Shown: in pieces, positions 16,401 through 26,356 of the stretch
Position numbering within the stretch: position 1 is the first letter of the stretch
Layout of the letters: every line of letters begins with the position of its first letter
Origin: Natrinema thermotolerans DSM 11552
GTDB taxonomy: Archaea > Halobacteriota > Halobacteria > Halobacteriales > Natrialbaceae
Assembly (NCBI GenBank): GCA_000337115.1
Contig: AOIR01000023.1
Coordinates: 18,795-62,063, forward strand
Length of the DNA: 43,269 bases
Direction: 5' to 3'
Notes under the pieces: model-generated
Database searches by the model: none
Seen by the model: the letters and a program-made list of their open reading frames with translations, nothing else
What the model was told of the DNA's origin: nothing
Made by a program: the position numbers and the translations under genes

Positions 16401-19400
16401 GAAACTCGCTGTCGTCGACGAGCCGTGAGACTTCGGTCAGGCTTCGACCCCACAAGGGTCCGTCTGAAACCAGCAGCGGGTTGACGGGGCCGGTCAGTCC
16501 GGTGATGCTTCGACCCCACAAGGGTCCGTCTGAAACCACTGGTCGGTCTTTTCGTGCGTGTCGATCGAGACGCTTCGACCCCACAAGGGTCCGTCTGAAA
16601 CGAACGTAACCGGGTCCTCGGGCGACTCGAGGATCGTGCTTCGACCCCACAAGGGTCCGTCTGAAACCGGAGGTACTACCTATGACACGACGCACCCGAC
16701 GAGCTTCGACCCCACAAGGGTCCGTCTGAAACTCGAGCAGGGCGACGGCGAGATCGTCTCGATCGCGCTTCGACCCCACAAGGGTCCGTCTGAAACAAGT
16801 GCCATACCCGAGAGACATTCTTCGGAGACTAGCTTCGACCCCACAAGGGTCCGTCTGAAACCAGCCGACCTCATACCCCACAAATCGGGCGATATTGAGC
16901 TTCGACCCCACAAGGGTCCGTCTGAAACGCGCCGGATCGATGGTCACGACACTCAGACGATTGCTTCGACCCCACAAGGGTCCGTCTGAAACGAACTGGT
17001 CATCTGGCACGACACGGCCACGGTCGCTTCGACCCCACAAGGGTCCGTCTGAAACTTTGGTAGGCCGGTCGGCAGGACGGATGTAGATCACGCTTCGACC
17101 CCACAAGGGTCCGTCTGAAACACAGTGCGCTGACCGACACGACGTACCTCGTCACGCTTCGACCCCACAAGGGTCCGTCTGAAACGTTATCGTGTTTCCA
17201 CGTCAAGAAGGGGGCGGGACGCTTCGACCCCACAAGGGTCCGTCTGAAACGCGGCTTCTCGGCGGCGACCGGCCTCGTCTACTCGCTTCGACCCCACAAG
17301 GGTCCGTCTGAAACCCGTCGAAGAATGGGCAACCGAGTCAGGGATTCGTGCTTCGACCCCACAAGGGTCCGTCTGAAACCGCCGTATTTTTCTTTGGCCT
17401 GGAGGAGTTTTCGCTTCGACCCCACAAGGGTCCGTCTGAAACGATCGGTAGGGTCGTGATTGAGGGCTGCTACGCTAATGCTTCGACCCCACAAGGGTCC
17501 GTCTGAAACTACTCTCTCGCGTTCGAGGGAGTCCCGATCGCGGAGGCTTCGACCCCACAAGGGTCCGTCTGAAACGCCGTCACCCGTTAAACCAGCAGCT
17601 TGCATCGAGTGCTTCGACCCCACAAGGGTCCGTCTGAAACCGATTCCCGACCGACGAGCCCCTGCCTCGAGGCAAGCTTCGACCCCACAAGGGTCCGTCT
17701 GAAACTACCAGTCCGAACCCATCACGGTCGACGTAACTCAGGCTTCGACCCCACAAGGGTCCGTCTGAAACCGGATCGGGCGCGGCTTGCGCGCGGATGC
17801 GATCGCGCTTCGACCCCACAAGGGTCCGTCTGAAACTGACGGATTCTCGAGGGATCGGCAGACTATATAAAGCTTCGACCCCACAAGGGTCCGTCTGAAA
17901 CGAATACGGAAACCGTGCATACATCGCGACGACTGCTTCGACCCCACAAGGGTCCGTCTGAAACCCGGCGTCGACGGTGACCTCGAGGGCCATGTCTGAG
18001 CTTCGACCCCACAAGGGTCCGTCTGAAACCGAACCATCGGGGCGTTCCGCAAACGCACGTTCCTCGGCTTCGACCCCACAAGGGTCCGTCTGAAACGTGA
18101 TGCGTATTGGACGGCCACTGACGCTGCGTTCACGCTTCGACCCCACAAGGGTCCGTCTGAAACGGTTTAGCTGACAGCAACGCCGCCGGTGACGTTGCTT
18201 CGACCCCACAAGGGTCCGTCTGAAACCGTCAGCGTCACGTCGACAGCACCGTCCTCTACCTCGCTTCGACCCCACAAGGGTCCGTCTGAAACGCCTCGTC
18301 GAGGGCGGGTTCCGGGCCCGAGATCGAGCTTCGACCCCACAAGGGTCCGTCTGAAACCGGGAATCCGCCGAACGTTCCGGTTTACTTGATTCGCTTCGAC
18401 CCCACAAGGGTCCGTCTGAAACCCGAAACAGGCTCGTCGAGTGGCGTTGTCTCCCGGTGGCTTCGACCCCACAAGGGTCCGTCTGAAACGTCCGCGTCGC
18501 CAGCGTCGACGACGTCGCCGTTGTCGCTTCGACCCCACAAGGGTCCGTCTGAAACTTCGACGTCCAGGTCCACTTCAACAACGAGTCGTGGCTTCGACCC
18601 CACAAGGGTCCGTCTGAAACTGTCCCACTTCGAGCCGCCGCGCGACCACTGTTTGCTTCGACCCCACAAGGGTCCGTCTGAAACGCGTGCCGTCGGCGAG
18701 GTCACAAACGAGTCCACTGAGCTTCGACCCCACAAGGGTCCGTCTGAAACGGCTGAACCGGCGCTCAACGAGCGGACTGACTTCGTCGCTTCGACCCCAC
18801 AAGGGTCCGTCTGAAACCTGATGAAATGGTCTATAACCACCGTGAGCTTGTTGAGCTTCGACCCCACAAGGGTCCGTCTGAAACACGGCGGCTACGTCTA
18901 CCCGCTGGCTCCGTTTCTCGCTTCGACCCCACAAGGGTCCGTCTGAAACCTGGGTGTTTGCTCGGCTGAGTACCATGAGCCGGTGGCTTCGACCCCACAA
19001 GGGTCCGTCTGAAACCGGGCTCTCGATCGACTGGTGAGTATCACTGGTTTGCTTCGACCCCACAAGGGTCCGTCTGAAACGGGAGACCAAACCGCCAGCC
19101 CTTGGGCGATCGTGGATGCTTCGACCCCACAAGGGTCCGTCTGAAACGTTTAAGACAAACTGGAGTTGGGAGAGCATTGACTGGGCTTCGACCCCACAAG
19201 GGTCCGTCTGAAACGTGGCCGAAACTCTCCGAGAGGTTGCCGACGACTTGGCTTCGACCCCACAAGGGTCCGTCTGAAACCTCTGCAACGGGCGATTTTG
19301 CCCGTGTGCGGTCGCCGCTTCGACCCCACAAGGGTCCGTCTGAAACTCACCGTCTCGGACGCGCTGGCCGGGGTAGAGGAGGCTTCGACCCCACAAGGGT

Positions 19401-20002
19401 CCGTCTGAAACGGGGATGAAGGCGATTCAGGAGGTAGACAAGATCCTCGCTTCGACCCCACAAGGGTCCGTCTGAAACCGGTCCCTCCCGCAGTTGCGTG
19501 TCCTCGCCGAAATTGCTTCGACCCCACAAGGGTCCGTCTGAAACGTGCGGCCTTGATCGCCTCGAGGGCATCTTCGCGGAGGCTTCGACCCCACAAGGGT
19601 CCGTCTGAAACCAGCAGCGTCCGCCGTTCCTCCATCAGCCGGGAGCGGCTTCGACCCCACAAGGGTCCGTCTGAAACAGGCGACTTTCATTTGCGAGACC
19701 TTGGATGCCCAAGCTTCGACCCCACAAGGGTCCGTCTGAAACTGACTCTGATACCGACAATCTGTCGGTGTTCGTGCTTCGACCCCACAAGGGTCCGTCT
19801 GAAACCCGTCTTCGTTCAGCCGCTTGGCCTCCACAATCTCGCTTCGACCCCACAAGGGTCCGTCTGAAACGCGTGATCCGGCGGTGGGCGACCGAGTGCG
19901 AGCCCTGGCTTCGACCCCACAAGGGTCCGTCTGAAACTATCTATCTGATATCATTCTGGTGTCGGCTCCTCCGCTTCGACCCCACAAGGGTCCGTCTGAA
20001 AC
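13423..20002 (-). CRISPR. Type I-B CRISPR array, 101 repeats and 100 spacers
   Basis: A 30-bp repeat runs with almost no variation: on the plus strand it starts GCTTCGACCCCAC and ends GTCCGTCTGAAAC. The first copy is at 13423-13452 and the last at 19973-20002. Listing each repeat start by hand gives 101 repeats and 100 spacers, mean unit 65.5 bases. Spacers are mostly 33-37 nt, with extremes of 32 (13586-13617) and 43 (14959-15001). On the minus strand the repeat reads GTTTCAGACGG...GTCGAAGC, the orientation known for haloarchaeal I-B repeats, whose last 8 bases become the crRNA 5' handle. Transcription is therefore inferred right to left, newest spacers being next to cas2. Only the second repeat from the trailer end (13490-13519) was noticed to carry a base change. 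Open frames across the array are artefacts of the repeat. Confidence 0.98.
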
Positions 20003-20114
20003 CATGGTCAATTAGACCACGTAAACAGCTCTATTGGCCGTTCACACTTCATCGTTTCCGTCGACCCTCGATAACCTCTGAACCCCCCGGGGTCGATGGA
20101 ACAACCAGGGATGG
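20003..20114 (-). promoter_or_regulatory. CRISPR leader
   Basis: The 112 bases between the leader-end repeat and the cas2 stop form the leader on the minus strand. A small inverted repeat (TGGTC 20005-20009, GACCA 20015-20019) sits two bases from the first repeat and could mark the integration edge. No strong TATA box is evident. The leader is short, so its upstream part may lie inside cas2. Confidence 0.75.
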
Positions 20115-20378
20115 TTAGAGGAACTGATCGTCGGCGGCAGGATCGTCACCGAAGACGGTTCTCTCAACCATCTTCTCAGAGGAGACGCGGTAGATGATCG
20201 TCGATTCACCGGGTTTGAGCATTTCGTCGACGCCGGATCGGATCTTTTCGAGGTCGCCCTCAGTCACGTCCCCCTCGAGTACAGAGTTTTGAACGTGTGT
20301 GAGATATCTCCGAAGGAACTTCAGCATCTTGTGAGTACGGTCGGCTTCCATGTCGTAGACCACGACGACATAGACCAT
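20115..20378 (-). CDS. cas2: CRISPR-associated endonuclease Cas2
   Basis: The 87-residue protein has the Cas2 ferredoxin-like fold signature: first strand MVYVVVVYDM with the conserved Asp9, then RTHKMLKFLRRYLTHVQNSV, and a later strand STIIYRV. Cas2 dimers bridge two Cas1 dimers in the spacer-integration complex. The ATG at 20378 follows the cas1 stop by two bases, which decides against the longer frame from 20390. It is the last gene of the operon, ending 112 bases from the array. Confidence 0.95.
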   Translation of the reverse strand: MVYVVVVYDMEADRTHKMLKFLRRYLTHVQNSVLEGDVTEGDLEKIRSGVDEMLKPGESTIIYRVSSEKMVERTVFGDDPAADDQFL

Positions 20379-20380
20379 AC

Positions 20381-21373
20381 TCACCACCACCGTCGGAACG
20401 GGACATACTCCTCGCCGGTCAGGAGGTGTTTTTTCAGTTTGTACGCTTCAACACGGAGGAGATACTGGTAGCTCACCTTCTTTCCTAAATCTGGGTGATC
20501 GATCGTCTCGTCGAGAGTTTCCTCGTATGCTTTCGAGTAGGTTTTTCGGCCACCTTCGTTCAGGAGACAGGAATTCATGTCGGCTTCAAAGTCGTCGGTG
20601 GTTAGCTGGCCGCGGTTGACGAGTCTGAAGATGACTCGATCGGCGAGCAGCGGCTTGAACAGGTCGGCGATGTCCAGGGCCAGTGAGTATCGTCGTTCAC
20701 CGGGTTCATGGAGGTAACTGACCGTCGGATCCAGTGCAGTCGCACGGATCGCCGAGACGACGTTCGCATAGACCAGCGAGTTGCCGAAGGAGATCAGGCT
20801 GTTGACCTCGTTATTCGGAGGGTTGTACTGCCTGCCACCGAAGACAAATCCCTCGGGAAGGATCTCGTCGAAAGTCGAATAGTACGCTTTCCTGGCGCGC
20901 GCTTCAACGCCCATCGTCTCGTCGATCGTTCCCATCCCGTTGAGCGACGCCCGTGCATCCTCCAGTTCCTCCAGCACATGCTCGAAGTCGTATCCACGCC
21001 CGTCGTAGTAGGTGACGTTCGAGCGCATGTTGTGGATGCTGCCGTCGACGAACGCCTTCGCAAGTTCAAGGCGGTGGCTCGGGTCGTCGTAGGCCCGGAC
21101 CTGGTCGACGATCGTCTGGCCGGAGGTCTGGCCCCGCTTTGGCATGATTGAGCCGGCATAGTGGTCGTGCCAGCCGAAGACGTGGACTGCGACGCCTTCC
21201 TGATTGAGGAAGGAGACGAAACGAGTGTTGTACTCGATCTGTCCGTGGAGGAAGATCGCCTCGGCGTTCTCGACTGGGAGGTACTTCTTCTCGCCGTCGT
21301 CGGTGACGACACGCACCGTATCGTCCTGGCGTTCGATCCGTCCGTCGGAAAACACGTGGTAGTTGTCGTTCAT
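20381..21373 (-). CDS. cas1: CRISPR-associated integrase Cas1
   Basis: The 330-residue Cas1 has an N-terminal beta domain (EAIFLHGQIEYNTRFVSFL) and the all-alpha catalytic domain. The metal-binding residues appear intact: Glu157 (GVEARARKAYY), His222 (SYLHEPG) and Asp237 with Asp234 (LALDIADLFKP). It joins new spacers into the leader-proximal repeat together with Cas2. The start at 21373 lies two bases after the cas4 stop; upstream residues in the open frame are unlike Cas1. Its C-terminus ends RRWW just before cas2. Confidence 0.97.
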   Translation of the reverse strand: MNDNYHVFSDGRIERQDDTVRVVTDDGEKKYLPVENAEAIFLHGQIEYNTRFVSFLNQEGVAVHVFGWHDHYAGSIMPKRGQTSGQTIVDQVRAYDDPSHRLELAKAFVDGSIHNMRSNVTYYDGRGYDFEHVLEELEDARASLNGMGTIDETMGVEARARKAYYSTFDEILPEGFVFGGRQYNPPNNEVNSLISFGNSLVYANVVSAIRATALDPTVSYLHEPGERRYSLALDIADLFKPLLADRVIFRLVNRGQLTTDDFEADMNSCLLNEGGRKTYSKAYEETLDETIDHPDLGKKVSYQYLLRVEAYKLKKHLLTGEEYVPFRRWW

Positions 21374-21375
21374 GG

Positions 21376-21936
21376 TCAACAGCTCCAGCAGAAATCGTGA
21401 TAGGCACACGAGTCACAGACCGGCTTCTCCTCGGCCGGTGGCGGCGATTCTGCGGTGACGACCTCACGGATCCCACGGATAGCCGATTCGACTTCGGCGC
21501 TGGTTTCCGGGGTCAGTTCGATCGTCTCGCGTCGTTTCTCTGTCGGATGTGCCAGGACACCAGTCTTCTCAACGCCGGTGACCCGATCGAGATACCAGAG
21601 GTAGAACAGCAGCTGCAGCCGCGCTGGTTCGGTCATCGACGACGAGGGTTTGACCTCCAGGATCTCGCCGCTGTCCAGTACGTCGATCGCGATGATCCCA
21701 TCGACGCGCACGTCTCGGCGCTTGTCCGAGTAAGCCGCGTCGTCAACGTCGCTGCCGCGAACGATCGATGGCGTGTCGCGGTCGATCTCTACGTCACGGC
21801 TGAGGAACCAGAGTTCTCGCTCACAGACGACGTAGTACTGGAACATAACGCCGGTCAGCCGGAAGGGGAGTTCGGCGGTCTCGTCTCTAGCAGCGTCGAG
21901 AAACCGGTCGACAGGGTCAGTCGGTGAATCGGTCAT
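21376..21936 (-). CDS. cas4: CRISPR-associated exonuclease Cas4
   Basis: This 186-residue RecB-like nuclease has the Cas4 four-cysteine iron-sulfur cluster: Cys38 (VVCERELWF) and a C-terminal CDSCAYHDFCWSC (C174, C177, C183, with C186 extra). The nuclease core shows Asp79 and the E94-V95-K96 motif in ILEVKPSSS. Cas4 trims prespacers and selects the PAM end during adaptation. The ATG overlaps the cas3 stop by four bases (ATGA), indicating translational coupling in the operon. Confidence 0.93.
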   Translation of the reverse strand: MTDSPTDPVDRFLDAARDETAELPFRLTGVMFQYYVVCERELWFLSRDVEIDRDTPSIVRGSDVDDAAYSDKRRDVRVDGIIAIDVLDSGEILEVKPSSSMTEPARLQLLFYLWYLDRVTGVEKTGVLAHPTEKRRETIELTPETSAEVESAIRGIREVVTAESPPPAEEKPVCDSCAYHDFCWSC

Positions 21937-24512
21937 AGGAACCGGTCGTCGACGCTCGGCTCATCCACAGCGAGCCCCTTCGTTGTGTCGAAGTACGAGG
22001 TCCCCTGTGGCCGCCTGAGTACACAGAGGTCAGTATCACCGAGCGGTTCAAGGTGTCGAGCTGTCTCGGCCTCGGTCGAGTCTTGGCTGTAGATCGGGAG
22101 CGAAACAGTGATCTCCTTGGCTTCGTCGCGCCGGTCGTCGAACGCGTCGTAGTCGAATTCTCTCACGGCCAATTCCATCGCATCGACCAAATCACGGTCG
22201 GCGTCCGTTCGGCAGACGACCACGTCAACGCTCTCTCGTTGGCCGATCAGCGAGAGTGTGCCGAGCTTCGCTCCCTTCGCCTCATCGACCCACTCGACGT
22301 ACTGTGGGGATCCCGGATTGCGACCGGCGACGAGACCGTAGTAGTGCTGAACGGCCTCGCGGGTCATCGTCCGTTCGGCGACGGTTCCGTCGTTCGCACC
22401 GATCGCGTCGAGTGTTTTGGAAGTCAGTGAAATCGTACTCACTCCCTCAGAGTCGTAGACGGCCTGTGCTGGGGTCTTGGTCGTGCCCGCTGGTGGAGCA
22501 AGCCACCAGAGCGTCACCGCTCCGAGATCACTCTCGAACGACCGGTTACACCGACCCGCCGCCTGAACGGCGCTATCGATCGGTGCGATGTCGCGGTACA
22601 CTCGATCGAAGCTGATGTCTACCCCAGCCTCGATGAGCTGCGTCGACACCGCCACGATCGGAACGTCGTACTCGGTGAGTTGCTTCGTGGCTTCGATGAG
22701 CGCAAGCCGGTCCCGCGGACGAAGGCGAGTTGAGAGGTGGACGAGTGCTCGTTCGTTCGAACCGAGCGTCGCCTCGACCCGTTTGACGAGAGCGTCCACG
22801 TCAGCTCCGTCATCGTCGAGTTCCAACTCGAGACACCGACCAACGTCGACGACCGCTTCGCGTTCCTCGATCGAATCCGTGAGTTCGGTGGCGCTGTCGA
22901 TGGTGTTACAGATCGCGAGTACCGACTCGGTCTCGCCGGTCTCGTTGAGGATCGTCCGGCCAGCGGTCTCGTAGTCTACTGTTGCGTCAGTGTCGTCGAA
23001 CGCGAGTACAGAATCATGAATGTCGTACTCGACTCGTTCGAAGTGATCGAAGTATCTATCCACGTCGTTGACCAGTTCGAACGCGTCGTCGAACAGGGCT
23101 TGAGACGCCGCATCCTCGTCGTTTGTCGCCGGCTGGGTCGCAGTCATAGCGATGATCGTCGCGTTGTACTCTTCTGTGAGGATCGTCGTGATTCGGCGGA
23201 CGAGCTTCCACCACTCCATTGGCAATGCCTGGGGCTCGTCCAGCACGATCACGGAATCGTACAGCGCCGGCAGTTTCATCGACTGGGTGTTACTCGGGCC
23301 AACGAGGCTCTCGAAGAGTTGGACGAACGTCGTGAGCGTCATCCCGGAGCGCCAGCTCTCGGCGACCATCTCCGCGAGTCGGGCATGCTCGTCGGGATCG
23401 TCATCTGGATCACCGAGTTTCGTCACCGTCTCGGCCAGATGGTGGTGGATCGTCAACAGGTCGTCTCGAGCGTCGGTATCGAACACGTCCGTGAGTTCGT
23501 CGGCGACCTGATCGATGACGGAGGTAAAAGGCAATGCGTAGACGACCCGTTCACTCTCGTTTCGGAGTGCGAGAGCAGCATTGAGACCGGTCAGCGTCTT
23601 GCCCATCCCGGTTGGTAGTGTCAGCGTTGCGATCGACGTATCCGAGTCGCGGAATTGCTCGACACCGTCGAGTACGTCGTCTCTCGCCTCGTCACGGAGC
23701 GTATCGAGAGCGTCTTCCTGACTGTCTCCGTCGGTATCTCCTCCTAGGTCGGCGATGTACTCCGAGAGGGTACGAGTATCCGGCTCGGATGCGTCGATAT
23801 CACCGTCCTCGACACCGGCAGCCACCGTTTTGTCGGCGAGAATCAGCCCACTCCAAAGCTGGAGGAGCAGTTCGTAGAACTCGTCGGAAGGTGCCGAGCG
23901 GTCGCTGCCGAAACCGAACATGGAGACGTGATCGTAGACGGTATCGAACAGGGAGTCGTCCGCATCGTTGATCTTCTCGGCGAACTCCTCCCACGACCCG
24001 TTACCGTCGGTAGCGTCAGAGACGAACGATCGCGCGAACGTCCGGCGATGGTCATTGACATTCTCGACCTGTTCGATCACGACTCGTTGGCGCTCGTTGC
24101 TTGCCTCGCTCTTGTTGTCGAAGCGCGAAACTCCTTCGACGTATTCCTCCGTATCGGGGAGACGACCGTGGTGTTTCGCGAGAGCGACGAAGGCCGCGAG
24201 ACAGTCCTCGCTGTCGTAGCCCAACCGATCGAGGACGTAGTACCCGAGATAGGCCCCGAACAGGGAGTGGTTCGTCCGCTTGCTTGTGTCTCGCTCATCA
24301 ACCACGTACTCCTGGAACCACGTCGTCGCCTTCCCGAAGTCGTGACATCGTGCCACTGTCGCCACCATCTCGGTGAGCGGGTCGTCGCCGATCGTCGTTG
24401 CGTCCGTGGAGACGACGGACTCGGCCCGCTTGGCCACCTCGTTTAGGTGATCGAGGAGCAATGTCGCATCGTCACCGTCCTCGGCGGGATGAGAGATCGG
24501 CGTATCCACCAT
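21933..24512 (-). CDS. cas3: CRISPR-associated nuclease/helicase Cas3
   Basis: The 859-residue Cas3 has an N-terminal HD nuclease domain (His57-Asp58 in ARCHDFGKA, then the ALAKHHGRLP His pair) followed by an SF2 helicase. Visible helicase motifs are TLPTGMGKT with Lys305, the DEPQ box at 425-428 (VIVLDEPQALP), MTATQP, and the C-terminal block around QAAGRCNRS. Cas3 is recruited by Cascade to an R-loop and degrades the non-target strand. HD and helicase are fused in one chain, as usual in I-B. The start codon overlaps the cas5 stop by one base (TGATG). Confidence 0.96.
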   Translation of the reverse strand: MVDTPISHPAEDGDDATLLLDHLNEVAKRAESVVSTDATTIGDDPLTEMVATVARCHDFGKATTWFQEYVVDERDTSKRTNHSLFGAYLGYYVLDRLGYDSEDCLAAFVALAKHHGRLPDTEEYVEGVSRFDNKSEASNERQRVVIEQVENVNDHRRTFARSFVSDATDGNGSWEEFAEKINDADDSLFDTVYDHVSMFGFGSDRSAPSDEFYELLLQLWSGLILADKTVAAGVEDGDIDASEPDTRTLSEYIADLGGDTDGDSQEDALDTLRDEARDDVLDGVEQFRDSDTSIATLTLPTGMGKTLTGLNAALALRNESERVVYALPFTSVIDQVADELTDVFDTDARDDLLTIHHHLAETVTKLGDPDDDPDEHARLAEMVAESWRSGMTLTTFVQLFESLVGPSNTQSMKLPALYDSVIVLDEPQALPMEWWKLVRRITTILTEEYNATIIAMTATQPATNDEDAASQALFDDAFELVNDVDRYFDHFERVEYDIHDSVLAFDDTDATVDYETAGRTILNETGETESVLAICNTIDSATELTDSIEEREAVVDVGRCLELELDDDGADVDALVKRVEATLGSNERALVHLSTRLRPRDRLALIEATKQLTEYDVPIVAVSTQLIEAGVDISFDRVYRDIAPIDSAVQAAGRCNRSFESDLGAVTLWWLAPPAGTTKTPAQAVYDSEGVSTISLTSKTLDAIGANDGTVAERTMTREAVQHYYGLVAGRNPGSPQYVEWVDEAKGAKLGTLSLIGQRESVDVVVCRTDADRDLVDAMELAVREFDYDAFDDRRDEAKEITVSLPIYSQDSTEAETARHLEPLGDTDLCVLRRPQGTSYFDTTKGLAVDEPSVDDRFL

Positions 24513-25300
24513 CAGGTGAACACCACGGTCCGATCATCCACTGAGTACGTTGCCACGTCAGTGAACGTGAGCGAGCCACCGTCCGGGTTGTAGGCGTAGG
24601 AGACGAACGCGCTCGTCGTCCGGCCACCGTCGTCACGTTCCATGAACGCGGGCGTCTGCTCGATCTGGTAGCGTGTCTCCGGATCGGGAACGATCGAGTC
24701 GACGGCCTCGGGGACGGTCGAGTCGATAGCTACCGTGTCACCGCCGGGTCCCTGCTCGATCGGGAACTCACCGTGGTAATCGACTGTCGCCAAGTACTCA
24801 GAGAGACCGAGGCTCGGAACGTAGTACGATTCACCCGATTCGAGCAGCGAGCGGAGTTGGTCGTACCGCTCGTCGTCATCGAGCCACACGTCGATCCGAT
24901 AGGCAGGATCGACGAGGACCTCGTAGTTGTGCTGCTGTCGGGGCTTGGACGGATCGGGGAGCTTGATGGAAAGTTTTCCGCGAGGGTTTAGCGACGCCAT
25001 GTGTTCGTCGGCGGTCGAGAGCGTGTTCATCGGTAGCTTCATCGTCCGCAGTTCGCTCGTTGGTTCGATTGCAACCAGCGACTCACCCGGGGCGAAAAGA
25101 TCGTAGTAGCCGTCACGTTCGATGCCCAGCATCGCCGCGATCAAGCCGGCGACAGTGGTCCGCGGGATGACGCGGTACGTCTGTTTCACGATGTTACCCT
25201 CGATACGCCGGAAGTGTCCCCAGGGTCCGCTGACCGTGAACGACAGGCACGTCTCAGCGCTATCGGGGAGCCCCGATCCGGCCGGTGCGTACTCGGTCAC
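24512..25300 (-). CDS. cas5: Cascade subunit Cas5b
   Basis: The 262-residue protein shows the Cas5 N-terminal block LSFTVSGPWGHFRRIEG followed by YRVIPRTTVAGLIAAMLGI, typical of Cas5 of subtype I-B (Cas5h). It is a RAMP protein that holds the crRNA 5' handle and caps Cascade next to Cas8b. It lies between cas7 and cas3, three bases from the cas7 stop and one base overlapping cas3. Nothing looks truncated. Confidence 0.93.
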   Translation of the reverse strand: MTEYAPAGSGLPDSAETCLSFTVSGPWGHFRRIEGNIVKQTYRVIPRTTVAGLIAAMLGIERDGYYDLFAPGESLVAIEPTSELRTMKLPMNTLSTADEHMASLNPRGKLSIKLPDPSKPRQQHNYEVLVDPAYRIDVWLDDDERYDQLRSLLESGESYYVPSLGLSEYLATVDYHGEFPIEQGPGGDTVAIDSTVPEAVDSIVPDPETRYQIEQTPAFMERDDGGRTTSAFVSYAYNPDGGSLTFTDVATYSVDDRTVVFT

Positions 25301-25303
25301 AGG

Positions 25304-26356
25304 TCACTCCTCCGGCGCGGTCGCTTTCGCATCTTCGTACACATCGATCACCCGGACGGATTCACTACCGACTGCTGATTCGAGGGCATCGTAGAGGAAC
25401 TCGTGGCCGCCCGTCTCACCGTCGACGGAGACTTCGAGGACATCGCTGGCGACGACGTGGACGGTGTCGATTCGATCGGACGCACCGTCGAGTCGCTTGA
25501 GCAGTGCCGACACGTCGACACAGATGTCGCGGACATTTCGGAGTTCCTCGACGGGTTCGGATTCTGCACTGTCGAGTTCGAGGTCCTGATCGAGCCCGCC
25601 GAGATGGAAGCTCTCGTCGGCGTACTCGACTCTGAGGTAGAGCCGGGGCTCCTGTCCGACCTTGCTCCGGCTGATCGTCTGATTCTTCAGCGCACGCCAG
25701 CACAGCGTGTCCAGCCGCCGCACGTCCCGATCCGATAGGAGCGTGTCTTCGGCCCCGTGTTCGTCGACGAGTCCGTGGAACCCGATGAAGGCATACTGGA
25801 TCCGGTGGTCGTCGAGGTCGAACCCGCCCTGTGCCTTATCGTCGCCGGTCGCGATGACGCTGGTGAGGCTGTTGTACTCCTCGTTCTCCATGACTCGGTG
25901 GAGCGACTTGCCGGGTGAGAACTGAACGGGACCAGTGAAGTGATCCGGAAGGTGGTCGACTTTCTCGTCATCCATGTCGACGCTCATAGTCGCGCCGAAG
26001 TAGCGGATGTCGGCGCTGTTTTCGAGGAACTGACTGAAGACGGCGTTCTCGATGTCATCCTCGTCGACATCGTCGAGGTCGATGTCCTTGAGCCGGGCCT
26101 CGAGGAGATCCTCGCGAGTTGCCTGATCGCCGTCTTCCTTGACGTTGCGGATGTAGACGCCGTGGCCGTCGTCCTGTAGCTGATCCCGCAGGTAGCGCTT
26201 GAGGCGAACGTCGGTGACGATTGCTTGATCCGTATGGGGGTCGATCCGCGGTCGGTTCGCACCGCTGAGGGGGTTGCCGTTGGGGTTCGCGTCGACTGCG
26301 TCGTACGCGAAGACGATCTCGGATCTGTTCGAGACAGTGGGGTAGTGTTCACTCAT
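25304..26356 (-). CDS. cas7: Cascade backbone subunit Cas7b (Csh2)
   Basis: The 350-residue RAMP protein matches Csh2/Cas7 of type I-B. It has the N-terminal VFAYDAVDANPNGNPLSG block, then DVRLKRYLRDQL and SADIRYFGATMSVDM with TGPVQFSPGKSLH. Multiple copies line the spacer part of the crRNA. Its ATG overlaps the cas8b end by eight bases, so the two are coupled. The length is usual for haloarchaeal Cas7. Confidence 0.95.
   Translation of the reverse strand: MSEHYPTVSNRSEIVFAYDAVDANPNGNPLSGANRPRIDPHTDQAIVTDVRLKRYLRDQLQDDGHGVYIRNVKEDGDQATREDLLEARLKDIDLDDVDEDDIENAVFSQFLENSADIRYFGATMSVDMDDEKVDHLPDHFTGPVQFSPGKSLHRVMENEEYNSLTSVIATGDDKAQGGFDLDDHRIQYAFIGFHGLVDEHGAEDTLLSDRDVRRLDTLCWRALKNQTISRSKVGQEPRLYLRVEYADESFHLGGLDQDLELDSAESEPVEELRNVRDICVDVSALLKRLDGASDRIDTVHVVASDVLEVSVDGETGGHEFLYDALESAVGSESVRVIDVYEDAKATAPEE

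Noticed and set aside
13412-19922. Many long minus- and plus-strand frames across the CRISPR array
   Set aside because: They repeat the peptide pieces coded by the repeat in each phase (such as VSDGPLWGRS and FRRTLVGSK) and are artefacts.
13423-20002. Spacers targeting genes within this window
   Set aside because: Reading the spacers by eye against the annotated genes gave no match. A computed search would be needed to exclude it.
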